A program made the translations under genes and the position numbers. Shown here piece by piece: positions 1 through 9,142 of a DNA stretch of 18,811 bases. Each line of letters begins with the position of its first letter. The first letter of the stretch is position 1. Source of the stretch: AM-2324 sp042091035 (lineage in GTDB: Bacteria > Bacteroidota > Bacteroidia > Chitinophagales > Saprospiraceae); NCBI GenBank assembly GCA_042091035.1, contig JBELIG010000046.1:1-18811 (forward strand), given 5' to 3'. The notes beneath the pieces were generated by a model. The model saw nothing but the letters and a program-made list of their open reading frames with translations. It was not told where the DNA came from and ran no database searches.

Positions 1-1104
1 TGCCGTAGTTTTTATATCCCTATGTCCTAATAATTTCTGAATAGTACGGATTGACATACCATTCTCCATGGAGTGAGTAGCAAATGTATGACGAAGTGTA
101 TGAACAGTAGCCTCCGGATTTACCTGGGCTTTGTGCTTCGCCCGATGAAAAATCTTATTAACTGAACTCCTGCTGTAGGCAGTCTTGGGCTTCACGCCTT
201 CAAACAAATAATAGCGAGGTTTATATTCTTCAATGTATAACTTTAAAATCTTCTTTATAGACGAAGCAAGTACTGAATAACGATCGCGCTTACCCTTTGC
301 CTCCTTTATATAAATAAGACCTTGGTCCCACTTTATATCCTGCCTCCTGATATTGCAAACCTCCGAAATTCTTAATCCACTCGAATACACCAACATCAGC
401 AAAGTCTTATGCTTCAAATTCTTAATCACCGAAAAAAAACGCTCAACCTCCTGCTTTGAAAATGGTTGAACTACCTTAAATGGGCGCTTAGGACGAGCTA
501 TATCAAAACGCATCTTAGGCCAACCTAAAACTTTCTCATAATATGCCTTTATTGAGTTGATAATCACGTTCATATAACTCTCAGAAATATTTCGCTCGTT
601 ATACATATATCGCAAAAAACCCTCAACCTCCTTCTTACTTACATCTTCCATGCTACTTCGATCTGTATAAAGCAAAAATAAAGTCAATGATGAAGTATAA
701 CTCCTGATAGTATGCTCACTGAATCGCTTCAGAACTAACTTTTCCTCCAAATCAAAAACAGCTTTCTTCTGCCAGCCATTCAATCGCTTATCATATTCCT
801 TCTTTGAAATGTTCTTTTGCTTATCCTTCCAGCTTGAATAGTCAATAAGCTCCTTTGGGTCCACCGGACCAACTTCTTCCTTCAATAAAGCGTGGAACCT
901 TGGACGTATTATCTTTTTTAAGTCTGGAAAAATTTCAAGCAACATATACCAACTACTTCTGTCTATTCGAAAATGCCAGCTGGATTCTGATCGACTAAAT
1001 AGACGCCCTTCTATCGTCTTTACTTTATCAATCTTCTGAATGTCATATTCAAACTTCACAAACAAACGAGTTTCCCCTTTATAGACTTTATAATAAGCCT
1101 CCAT
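1..1104 (-). CDS. Tyrosine recombinase/integrase (partial, C-terminus beyond left edge)
   Basis: The reading frame is open from an ATG at 1104 to the first base of the window, giving 368 residues without a stop. It is a site-specific tyrosine recombinase that would cut and rejoin DNA through a 3'-phosphotyrosine. Visible catalytic residues: Arg245 in SSGLRISEV, the probable beta-hairpin Lys near 270 (AKGKRDR), His335 and Arg338 in HTLRHTFATH, and His361 in LLGHRDIKTT. The nucleophilic Tyr, normally about nine residues after His361, falls just outside the window. Residues 1-100 look like an extra N-terminal domain, followed by a SAM-like core-binding domain (about 115-215) and the catalytic domain (about 220 onward). 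The insertion typical of integron integrases between the catalytic patches is not seen, so a XerC/D-like or mobile-element integrase is likelier. Whether it belongs to an element extending left cannot be seen. Confidence 0.93.
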   Translation of the reverse strand, partial: MEAYYKVYKGETRLFVKFEYDIQKIDKVKTIEGRLFSRSESSWHFRIDRSSWYMLLEIFPDLKKIIRPRFHALLKEEVGPVDPKELIDYSSWKDKQKNISKKEYDKRLNGWQKKAVFDLEEKLVLKRFSEHTIRSYTSSLTLFLLYTDRSSMEDVSKKEVEGFLRYMYNERNISESYMNVIINSIKAYYEKVLGWPKMRFDIARPKRPFKVVQPFSKQEVERFFSVIKNLKHKTLLMLVYSSGLRISEVCNIRRQDIKWDQGLIYIKEAKGKRDRYSVLASSIKKILKLYIEEYKPRYYLFEGVKPKTAYSRSSVNKIFHRAKHKAQVNPEATVHTLRHTFATHSMENGMSIRTIQKLLGHRDIKTTA

Positions 1105-1359
1105 ATTTTTTAGTTGAGTTAAAATAGTATTCTACCATTTCACACAATCAAACTTTGAAAGTCAACAATATTTTATATCAATAATCATCATCCAATTGCC
1201 ATTTTTATACCTATCCAAAGAACTCACACCAAATATCAATTGACTCAAGACCCTTTTTCGTATATTCATTGGAGTGATGTATAAATTCAAGATTTCCTGC
1301 TGAAATCACAGAAAATCCTGAGTAAATCACCAAAACTAATTACCTATAACGAAACAATC

Positions 1360-4300
1360 ATGATGATCAGATTTAAAAAACTAGGCTTCCTATTATTGTT
1401 AGTACCTTTCATCATAAACTTAAATGCTCAAAGCCTAACACAACACTCCAGTACCCCCTACATGGCACCCGGTATGAACCTGGGAGTTGATGAATTTGGC
1501 AAAGTAGGAGATTACTATTATCGCTATATCAAATTCCAATCCTTGCCTAAGGCAGCACTCCACCAAAGAATGCAAGAGAAAGGCTTAATCCTATTAGAAT
1601 ATATAGGCAAAAACATTTACATAGGTGCCATGCACCATTCCTTTACCAAAGAGAATTTTCAATCCTACGGAATTGAATGGGATAAACATATTCCCACAGA
1701 AGACAAGATTCACGATAATCTTTTAGAACGCCCTCTCAAAGCTCACGCTGTAAAAGGGAATATGGTAGATATGCTCATCCAGTACTACAAAAATGTTCCG
1801 GCTCAACTCGTAGAGAAGGAACTAAAAAGTAGACAAATTAAAATCAGAGCACACAATAAGCATAATAACTTTGTGTCTATAACTGTTCCAATAGAAAATA
1901 TCAATCAGATCTCTTTTATCAACTTCGTGGCCTTCATGGACATTGCCCCAGAACCAGGTACCCCAGACGATAATAATGGTCGTGGTATGCATCGTGCAAA
2001 TGTCTTAACCGCTGATTATCTCGGCGGAAGAAATTATGATGGCTCCGGAATTAAAGTTCAAGTAAGAGATGACGGTGTTCTAGGACCACACATAGATTAC
2101 CACGGTCGTCTAATAAACGATTACACACAATTTATTGGAAATGACCATTCCGATGGTGTTGCAGGTATCTTTACAGGAGCTGGTAACCTAAACCCTCGAT
2201 TTAGAGGTATGGCCACTGGATCAGATCTCTACAATACAGATTACGTATCTGACTTTTTGGATATCACACTCGATCTGCATCTAGAAGAAAATGTCCTTGT
2301 CACTAATTCATCTTATTCAGATGGCTGTAACAATGGATATACGAATACAACTAAGATCGTCGACCAACAAATGTTCGAAAACCCAACATACATGCACGTT
2401 TTTTCAGCAGGTAATTCAAATAACAATGAATGCGGCTATGGAGCAGGAACACAGTGGGGGAATATAACAGGAGGACACAAACAAGGAAAAAATGTTATCG
2501 CAACAGCAAACCTAAACGTCGATGGAAATCTAGTTAATTCAAGTAGCCGAGGTCCAGCGCACGATGGACGAATCAAGCCTGACATTTCTGCCCATGGTGC
2601 AGGACACATATCAACAGGTACAGGAAATACCTACGACCCATTTGGAGGAACATCCGCAGCAGCTCCCGGTATAGCAGGCGTATTTACTATGCTACACAGT
2701 GCATACCAGCAGCTAAATGACGATGAAACAGCAGATGCAGCACTCATAAAGGCTTCTATGCTGAATTCTGCAAACGACATCGGCAACCAGGGACCTGACT
2801 TTAAATATGGCTGGGGACTTGTAAATGCCCTAAGAGCAGCAAGAACACTCGAAGAAAATAGATACCTCAATGAAGAAATTGAACAAGGAGAATCAAATAC
2901 ACACACCATTGAAATACCGGACAATGTCGTTCAAGCAAAAATAATGGTCTACTGGGCAGATAGAGATGCATCTACTTCAGCAAACATAGCTTTAGTAAAC
3001 AACCTTGATGCTACTATCACAAATGATACTGGAGCCATCTTTTATCCTTGGATACTTGACCCAACGCCAAATCCAGCAACACTAGACCTTCCTGCAACTA
3101 CCGGAATAGATAACTTGAACAATATGGAACAAGTGTCTCTTTTCGATCCCGTAGCAGGAACGTACAGCTTCAATATTACAGGAACAGAAATACCTTTTGG
3201 CCCTGTAAAATACTTCGTTGTATATGATTTCATCTATGATGAATTAGAAGTAATCTATCCAATAGGTGGAGAAGCACTTGTGCCCGGAGAGACGGAAAAC
3301 ATCCATTGGGATGCTCCACGAAATAGTACTTCTGACTTCAATTTGAGCTATTCAGATGATAATGGAAATACCTGGTCTGTAATCGGATCAGCTTCAAGTA
3401 TCAAAAGACAATTAAGCTGGGAAGTTCCTGCAACTGCAAGTGGACAATGCCTCGTGAAAATTGAACAAGATAGTTCAGTAGATCAAAGTGATTTCCAATT
3501 CTCAATTGCTCCTGTTCCTCAAAATATTACACCCATAAAAGTTTGTCCAGACTCCATGACCCTTACTTGGGACCAAATGGATATAGCAAGTGGCTATGAA
3601 GCCTTTCTTTTAGGGGAAAAATTCATGGACCCAGTAGGAACTACATCTGTTAATTCCATCACAATAGCTATTGACAATCCAACTGAAGACAATTGGTATG
3701 CAGTAAGAGCACTCGGCAGTAACAACCTGGTAGGTCTTAGATCTATCGCAGAAGTTTACAATCAAAACCTTCTGAATTGCCCATTAGACACAGATGCCCA
3801 AATGGCTCAATTCGTTTCTAATATCTCTAATAATATACTCGCTTGTGATGAGTACTCAAATAATTTGGAAATCGAAATATTCAACAATGGATCACAAGAC
3901 ATCACAGCCCTTGACGTTTATTACCAATTGGATAACGAACCCGTAGTATCTGGTGCAACTGGCTCTATAGCCATAGGTCAAATCCTACAATACAGCTTCG
4001 ACCAAGAAATAACAATAGTATCTAGTGGTTCACACCAACTAAAAGTATGGCTTACCTATCCTGGAGATCAATACCCTGCAAATGATACCTTGATAGCAGA
4101 TTTCGACATAGAAATCCTAGATGCTGGGAATAGTGTGCAAAATCTAAATGAAGATTTTCAATCCGGTGTTTTCCCACCACAAGATTGGACGATTCAAAAC
4201 CCAGATAACAATATAACCTGGGAGGATTGGTCTACAATCGGAATCGATAACACAACGACTATGTGTACCCGCATAAACAACTATTCATATAATAGTGATG

Positions 4301-5567
4301 GCGAAGAGGATTCTTTTGTCAGTATTCCACTCTTCNNNNNNNNNNNNNNNNNNNNNNNNNNNNNNNNNNNNNNNNNNNNNNNNNNNNNNNNNNNNNNNNN
4401 NNNNNNNNNNNNNNNNNNNNNNNNNNNNNNNNNNNCTATTCATATAATAGTGATGGCGAAGAGGATTCTTTTGTCAGTATTCCACTCTTCATAAATCCAG
4501 ATATTGCCAATCCAGAATTAAGCTTTGATATGGCATACGCCTACTACAGTGAGAACTACTACGATGGGCTCCGTATTGAAATCACCGATTGTAATGGCTC
4601 TTTCAATGATATTGTTTTTTACAAAGAATATACGGAATTGGCTACAGTAGGTGGTGTAAATGGAGATTACAACCCTAATTCTGGATCAGATTGGCGAACA
4701 GAGACCATAGACCTGACTCCTTACACTGGAAATGACATAATTGTCCGCTTCGTAAATGTTACAGGATACGGAAACAACCTTTACCTCGACAATATTCGCT
4801 TACTACCAGATTCAGGCCCAATTGCACAGTTTACAACATCTCAAACATCCGATATCTGTGTAGGAGAACCTGTAACGTTCACAAATACTTCCTCAAACTT
4901 TGAAGAGCTTCAGTGGAACTTTGGGATTTTCTCTAACCCCTCAACCGCTACAGGTGAAGGGCCCCACGAAGTGATTTTCAATCTGGCAGGTAACCAAACC
5001 GTAACACTTACAGCATCCAATAGCTTTGGTTCAAATAATTATACAGAAACCTTTAGTCCAAATGCTGCTCCAGTTGCTAACTTTGAATTTACTATAGATG
5101 GCAATACAATTAATTTCGAAAATACTGCTCTGAATGCAACAAGCTTATCTTGGGATTTTGGAGAAATAGGTGCCATAAGTAATGACCCAAACCCATCATA
5201 TACCTATGATGAATTTGGTACTTACACCATTCAATTAATTGCCTCAAATCAATATTGCACGCCAGATACTATTGAGCAGACAATAAATATTGTGAGTGTC
5301 AAAGAAGCAAACAGTACATACCTTGCAAGTATTGCACCGAATCCAAACAATGGAGATTTCACACTTTCCATAAAAGGAACGCAATCAAAGGAATTATCCA
5401 TTTCGATAATAGACCTTACAGGTAAAGAATTCTATAACAGAACATTGAACCCAATAAACGGTTCTTTAGACCATAATATCGATGTACGAAATATAGCATC
5501 AGGTATCTATATGTTGAAAATACAAAGTGATACAGGTAGTAAAATACTTAAAGTTATTATTGAGTAA
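1360..5567 (+). CDS. Secreted S8 (subtilisin-like) serine protease with T9SS type A sorting domain, interrupted by an assembly gap
   Basis: An exported subtilase. Residues 1-23 form a signal peptide, followed by a propeptide-like region to about 205. The S8 domain spans about 215-500 with Asp237 (VRDDGV), His263 (HSDGVAG), oxyanion Asn352 (SAGNS) and Ser432 (GGTSAAAPG), so the triad is complete. Next come a beta-sandwich with an LVNNLD motif (about 507-625), FN3-like modules (about 627-805), a CARDB-like module (about 817-920), a MAM or cleaved-adhesin-like jelly roll (about 928-1097), two PKD-like modules (about 1100-1260) and a C-terminal sorting domain (about 1262-1350; PNPNNGDF near its start, GIYMLKI near its end). 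The gap at 4336-4435 and a duplicated 55-bp flank break the frame. Removing the gap plus one copy leaves 4053 bases, one frame of 1350 residues in which SIPLF runs into INPDIANPEL. The start is ATG 1360 or the adjacent ATG 1363. The likely role is extracellular protein degradation or processing; the substrate is unknown. Confidence 0.93.
4281..4335 (+). repeat. Left copy of a 55-bp direct duplication flanking the gap
   Basis: These 55 bases, beginning ctattcatataatagtgatg, are identical to 4436-4490, and the copy ends exactly where the N run begins. This is what an unmerged overlap of two contig ends looks like, not a biological repeat. Confidence 0.97.
4336..4435. other. Assembly gap of 100 N (true size probably zero)
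   Basis: Exactly 100 N, the usual placeholder length, sits inside the subtilase gene. Both sides carry the same 55 bases, and merging them restores the reading frame, so no sequence is likely to be missing. Confidence 0.97.
4436..4490 (+). repeat. Right copy of the 55-bp duplication flanking the gap
   Basis: Identical to 4281-4335 and starting at the first base after the N run. Counting both copies shifts the frame and creates a false stop at 4494. Confidence 0.97.
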
Positions 5568-5576
5568 ATAAATTAA

Positions 5577-5619
5577 ATTCAGTTTTCCAGGCCTGATCTC
5601 TCAGGCTGGAAAACTGAAT
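5577..5619 (+). terminator. Strong hairpin after the subtilase gene
   Basis: A long inverted repeat starts 10 bases after the subtilase stop. The left arm attcagttttccaggcctga (5577-5596) pairs with tcaggctggaaaactgaat (5601-5619), leaving one bulged base and a tctc loop. The trailing sequence is only modestly T-rich (ctttataaatt), so it may terminate transcription or simply protect the 3' end of the mRNA. Confidence 0.65.
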
Positions 5620-5708
5620 CTTTATAAATTACACCCCTCCACCCTTCCTAAGCCATCCGCGCAAAAAATAAATAACAATTCTTTCTTACACTTTCATTTA
5701 ATGCGATT

Positions 5709-5727
5709 TACTAATCCCAACTTAGTA
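5709..5727. promoter_or_regulatory. Small inverted repeat upstream of ssb
   Basis: TACTAA (5709-5714) and TTAGTA (5722-5727) form a 6-bp dyad with a 7-base spacer, ending 16 bases before the ssb start codon. It could be an operator or a weak 5' leader hairpin. A short AT-rich dyad like this can occur by chance. Confidence 0.25.
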
Positions 5728-5743
5728 GTATTAATCACTAAAA

Positions 5744-6097
5744 ATGAAAACAATGGCCATATCTGGTACAAGGAATAAAATCCAATTAATAGGTCATCTT
5801 GGAAAAGATGTAGAAGTCAAGACACTAAAGTCAGGTATAACCATGGCTAAATTTTCAGTAGCTACTTCCGACTATTATCGAAATAGTAAAGGAGAAAAAA
5901 TATCAACTACCCAATGGCACAGTATAGTGGCCTTCGGTAAAGTGGCGGAACTGGTCGAAAGACTACTCATTAAAGGTATCAAAGTCCTAATTCAAGGAAA
6001 ACTAGTCTACAATCGCTATGAAGACAAAAATGGGATCACCCGTAATTTCGCATCCATAATCCTTAGTGAATTTGAAATCTTAAGTCCAAAAAAGTAA
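5744..6097 (+). CDS. ssb: Single-stranded DNA-binding protein (short SSB)
   Basis: This 117-residue protein is essentially one OB-fold of the bacterial SSB family, which coats single-stranded DNA in replication, repair and recombination. Family-typical segments are NKIQLIGHLGKDVEVK near residue 12, FSVATSDYYRN near 38, TTQWHSIVAFGK near 54 and KVLIQGKLVYNRYEDKNG near 80. The protein stops at ILSPKK, directly after the OB-fold. It lacks the long flexible tail and the acidic DDDIPF-like tip through which housekeeping SSBs recruit partners. It may therefore be a secondary SSB, such as a competence-type or element-borne copy, though short SSBs are not rare in Bacteroidota. ATG 5744 is used here; an in-frame ATG at 5753 (MAISGT) is an alternative. 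It is flanked by terminators, so it is probably transcribed alone. Confidence 0.93.
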   Translation: MKTMAISGTRNKIQLIGHLGKDVEVKTLKSGITMAKFSVATSDYYRNSKGEKISTTQWHSIVAFGKVAELVERLLIKGIKVLIQGKLVYNRYEDKNGITRNFASIILSEFEILSPKK

Positions 6098-6139
6098 ACA
6101 CAATTTATCGCTTCAATAGCTCTCGTTCAAGGTGTTTTC

Positions 6140-6171
6140 GAATCGACAGTCTTACTGTCGATTCTTTTTTT
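6140..6171 (+). terminator. Rho-independent terminator after ssb
   Basis: GAATCGACAG (6140-6149) and CTGTCGATTC (6155-6164) form a perfect 10-bp stem around a TCTTA loop and run directly into seven T (6165-6171). It lies about 43 bases after the ssb stop. Confidence 0.92.
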
Positions 6172-6333
6172 ATTTAACCTTAAAATGAATAAATACAGAA
6201 TTCCTTATTACAAATTACAACAAACTGGAAGTGACTAAAAGCTATTCTTTCGAATTAATTTTTAAATTCAATTCAAACAACAATTAGATGCTACACAATA
6301 TCTAAATTATTAAATCTAAAAAGTATAAAATAA

Positions 6334-6349
6334 TTCTTAAACTTAAGAA
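6334..6349 (-). terminator. Weak AT-only hairpin downstream of the esterase gene
   Basis: TTCTTAA (6334-6340) and TTAAGAA (6343-6349) form a dyad about 17 bases beyond the esterase stop. On the minus strand it is followed by ttattttata. It is in the right place for a terminator, but with no G-C pairs in the stem it would be weak. Confidence 0.3.
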
Positions 6350-6365
6350 ACTTATTTATTTAATA

Positions 6366-7208
6366 TTACTTTTTACTTTCAGTTAAAATAGATTTGGAAT
6401 AGGCCTTTACCATATCTAATAAAAGTGGAGTCGCTGGTTCCACCATTCCATGCCCATAGCCATCTAGTTCAAAAATTCGAGTATCGGGATGCCCTACAAC
6501 CTGCATCATTCTCCAGAAATAGGCATTTTCCTCATAACGACCAACCAACTCCTTTTCACGATCTCCGGTTATCAAAAGGATCGGTGGGGCATCAGGGCGT
6601 ACATGATACAAAGGAGCCATAGCATCTATTGTTGGCTGAGTGATCGGTATCCCCTGCTCTGCTCGAACAGTCAGATGATTTATAACATTACCACTAAAAG
6701 GAATTAAACCAGCAATTTGATCGGCATCTATGTCGTGTGCAGCAAGATATTTCTTATCCAAACCAATCATAGCTGTTAGATAGCCCCCCGCAGAATGCCC
6801 AGAGACAAAAATGAGATCAGACCGACCTCCATAGGACTCGATATTTTTAAATGCCCAGGCAACTGCTGCAGCTGCATCTTCAATATAAACTGGAGCTTTC
6901 ACGGTTGGATTCAATCTATAATTAACAGCTGCTATCGCAATACCCTTTCGTTTTAAATAGCTTGGAATATACTTATTTCCACCCTTCAATCCTCCTCCAT
7001 GAAACCACACTACAAGCGGAAAGTCAACAGAATCTTTTGGGTAATACAAATCCAGAACACAGCGCGATCCAATATATGCATCAGAAGCATTTAGACTGTC
7101 TGACCGATAAGCAATATTTTTTTCAAAAACATAGCCAGTATCCTGACCTAATACATTAAAAAATACACCCAAGTTTAAAGCTATTACAAATATAAACCTC
7201 CTTTGCAT
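6366..7208 (-). CDS. Exported alpha/beta-hydrolase (esterase/lipase, HSL-like)
   Basis: A 280-residue serine hydrolase of the alpha/beta-hydrolase fold, close to the HSL/BD-FAE-type esterases. A signal peptide covers about residues 1-21, with predicted cleavage before Gln22. HGGG (70-73) would form the oxyanion hole, Ser139 in GHSAGG is the nucleophile, and Asp216 (ITGDRE) and His253 (GYGHGM) complete the triad. Enzymes of this type hydrolyse carboxylic esters such as acyl or acetyl groups on small molecules or sugars; the substrate cannot be read from the sequence. It has no T9SS sorting domain, so a periplasmic location is the simplest inference. The ATG lies two bases after the stop of the 66-residue gene upstream, implying coupled translation in a two-gene operon. 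I see no good Shine-Dalgarno sequence. Confidence 0.9.
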   Translation of the reverse strand: MQRRFIFVIALNLGVFFNVLGQDTGYVFEKNIAYRSDSLNASDAYIGSRCVLDLYYPKDSVDFPLVVWFHGGGLKGGNKYIPSYLKRKGIAIAAVNYRLNPTVKAPVYIEDAAAAVAWAFKNIESYGGRSDLIFVSGHSAGGYLTAMIGLDKKYLAAHDIDADQIAGLIPFSGNVINHLTVRAEQGIPITQPTIDAMAPLYHVRPDAPPILLITGDREKELVGRYEENAYFWRMMQVVGHPDTRIFELDGYGHGMVEPATPLLLDMVKAYSKSILTESKK

Positions 7209-7210
7209 CG

Positions 7211-7411
7211 CTATGAATTTTTGTCTTTAGTTTCCTTATTCCAAAGTTGCTGTATCCCCATAACAAAGAACATCACTACTACTATTGCGCTTATTACTGA
7301 CCAATGATCCACAACATCTTCGTCAAATAAAAATAATCCATTCATAAGCCCAAGCCCAATAAATAGCAAGCCATAAAAACGACGGTTTTTTTTATTACTT
7401 TTTGTAGTCAT
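7211..7411 (-). CDS. Small two-helix membrane protein, unknown function
   Basis: A 66-residue protein with a basic N-terminus (MTTKSNKKNRR), a hydrophobic segment at about 13-29, an acidic hinge (DEDVVD), a second hydrophobic segment at about 36-54, and a charged tail. The layout suggests an inner-membrane hairpin with both ends in the cytoplasm. I do not recognise a family. It is accepted as a gene because its composition is typical of membrane proteins and its stop codon lies two bases before the esterase ATG, the spacing of a translationally coupled operon. Confidence 0.65.
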   Translation of the reverse strand: MTTKSNKKNRRFYGLLFIGLGLMNGLFLFDEDVVDHWSVISAIVVVMFFVMGIQQLWNKETKDKNS

Positions 7412-7666
7412 AAACAGTACTTGTAATCAAAAAATATTTTTATTCAATAAGCATACAGACAAGCGCAGAATATTTAATAAAAAATCCGCTGTATAAACCT
7501 GCCTACACTATTTTCATAACTCAAAATAATAACCAAACCTTAATTAACTATAAAACAAGCACTTAAATTTATAAAACAACTTTTTAATTCAACAAAGCAA
7601 AATCAATTATCCGATAGCCAAATAAGTAGCTCAGAAAGAACTAAACTATATTAAGTCAAATCAGGT

Positions 7667-7674
7667 TATCTTTG
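7667..7674 (+). promoter_or_regulatory. Bacteroidota-type -7 element before the MATE gene
   Basis: TATCTTTG matches the TAnnTTTG -7 consensus used by the Bacteroidota primary sigma factor and lies 18 bases before the ATG at 7693. No clear TTTG -33 element is visible at the usual 19-21 base spacing. The motif overlaps a possible TTG start at 7672, which argues against that start. Confidence 0.5.
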
Positions 7675-7692
7675 TGGACAAAATTAAAATAC

Positions 7693-9069
7693 ATGACCAA
7701 TACAGAAGCACTGGGTGTCTTAAAAATGCCACAACTTATTAGAAAAATGGCAGTGCCCGCAGCTGTAGGTTTCTTGGTTATGAATATTTATTTCATCGCC
7801 GATTCTATATTCATAGGTAAATTCGTTGGATCAATGGGTATCGCTGCTGTCTCGGTAGTTATGCCTATCACATTTCTTATATCAGCGATAGGTATGGCCA
7901 TCGGAGTAGGAGGATCTTCACTGATATCTAGATTCCTCGGAGCAGATAACGAAGTTGAGGCGAACAAGGTTTTTGGCAATATGACTAGCCTCACAATAGT
8001 CCTATCCATTCTAATCATGCTGATCGGTTATAGCTTTATTGACGAGATCTTAGTCCTCTTTGGTGCCAAAGGTGCAATATTTGAACCCGCAAAAGCATAT
8101 TTTTCAAGTCTGATTATTGGAATCCCATTTCTAGCCTGGTCCATGATGTCAAACAATGCTATGCGTGCAGAGGGAGCACCTAAAAAGGCAATGATGATCA
8201 TGATTATTTCAGCCTTGGTAAATCTAGTATTAGACCCAATCTTTATAATCGGATTTGGTTGGGGCATGGAAGGTGCAGCTTATGCCACAGTCCTCGGATA
8301 CCTGAGCTCAACACTCTACTCAGTAATGTTCTTTGCCAAAGGAAACTCTACCCTAAAACTCAATAGAAACTACTTCAAAATTAAGCTTAAATACATCAAG
8401 TCAATTTTCACAATTGGTTCTGTGACCCTTGCCAGACAAGGAACGGTAAGTTTATTATCCATCGTACTCAACCATTCACTATTCTCCTATGGCTCCGAAA
8501 TAGCCGTTGCAGCCTATGGAATAATAAGTAGACTTATGATGTTTACCAATTTTCCGGTATTGGGAATAACTCAAGGCTTTCTGCCGATTGCTGGTTTCAA
8601 TTTTGGTGCAAAAAAATACGATAGAGTCATTTCTGCAATAAAGCTATCTATCGTTTATGGAAGCTTAATTGCAGGTTCCATTTTTATCTTTATCCTAATG
8701 TTCCCTCTGGAATTAACCCAAATCTTTGTAGGTAAATCCGATGTTGAAATCCTGGAAATGACCCCCAAAGCTATGATCATTGTCTTTGCTGCAACACCCC
8801 TAATCACAGCTCAGCTTATCGGTTCAGCCTATTTCCAAGCTATTGGCAAAGCCCTCCCGGCTCTGTTCCTCACCCTAACAAAGCAAGGTATGTTTCTAAT
8901 CCCATTCATACTCATACTTCCAATGAGATATGAACTAAATGGAATCTGGATGGCCTTCCCTATATCAGATGTCTTAGCAACGCTTGTAACACTATTCTTC
9001 CTAAGAAATGCTATTCGAAAATTAAAAAACACAGATAAAAAATTACAAGCAGAGCCTATTTCTAAATAG
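7693..9069 (+). CDS. MATE family multidrug/cation efflux transporter
   Basis: A polytopic inner-membrane protein of 458 residues, the usual MATE length, with about 12 hydrophobic helices in two halves. Such transporters export drugs, dyes or metabolites in exchange for Na+ or H+. Family-typical segments include MAVPAAVGFLVMNIYFIADS near the N-terminus, FVGSMGIAAVSVVMP, GVGGSSLISRFLG, a loop with NAMRAEGAPKKAM, and in the second half GITQGFLPIAGFNFGAK. It resembles the DinF/MepA side of the family more than classical NorM, but I cannot place it firmly. ATG 7693 is preferred: an upstream TTG at 7672 would add MWTKLKY but lies inside the likely promoter. The N-terminus MTNTEALGVLKMPQLIRKMA fits family members. 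The gene appears to be monocistronic, and the exported substrate is unknown. Confidence 0.93.
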   Translation: MTNTEALGVLKMPQLIRKMAVPAAVGFLVMNIYFIADSIFIGKFVGSMGIAAVSVVMPITFLISAIGMAIGVGGSSLISRFLGADNEVEANKVFGNMTSLTIVLSILIMLIGYSFIDEILVLFGAKGAIFEPAKAYFSSLIIGIPFLAWSMMSNNAMRAEGAPKKAMMIMIISALVNLVLDPIFIIGFGWGMEGAAYATVLGYLSSTLYSVMFFAKGNSTLKLNRNYFKIKLKYIKSIFTIGSVTLARQGTVSLLSIVLNHSLFSYGSEIAVAAYGIISRLMMFTNFPVLGITQGFLPIAGFNFGAKKYDRVISAIKLSIVYGSLIAGSIFIFILMFPLELTQIFVGKSDVEILEMTPKAMIIVFAATPLITAQLIGSAYFQAIGKALPALFLTLTKQGMFLIPFILILPMRYELNGIWMAFPISDVLATLVTLFFLRNAIRKLKNTDKKLQAEPISK

Positions 9070-9142
9070 CCCAAATAGAGGATAAAACATTCTATTTCTT
9101 ATCTTTAGTAATATTAATTCAATCTATTACAACTTAAGAGAT

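Noticed and set aside
1105..1359. Search for a tRNA, attachment site or integron recombination site next to the integrase
   Set aside because: No cloverleaf, no repeated core and no clear promoter was visible in these 255 AT-rich bases.
2631..3233. Minus-strand open frames of 97 and 63 codons inside the subtilase
   Set aside because: They lie antisense to the S8 catalytic domain and the following beta-sandwich, with no recognisable protein features. They are frame shadows.
4281..4490. A frameshifted subtilase pseudogene or a separate sorting-domain gene at 4530
   Set aside because: The frame break coincides exactly with the N gap and the duplicated flank, and collapsing them restores one frame.
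6425..7159. Three plus-strand open frames of 65-72 codons opposite the esterase
   Set aside because: They are antisense to a gene with a full catalytic triad and signal peptide, have unnatural composition and no promoter.
9073..9097. AAATAGA/TCTATTT dyad after the MATE gene as a terminator
   Set aside because: Seven weak pairs with an 11-base loop and no T-tract; not convincing.
9100..9107. TATCTTTA as a promoter -7 element for the PNGase F-like gene
   Set aside because: It misses the final G of TAnnTTTG and has no -33 partner; too weak to list as a feature.
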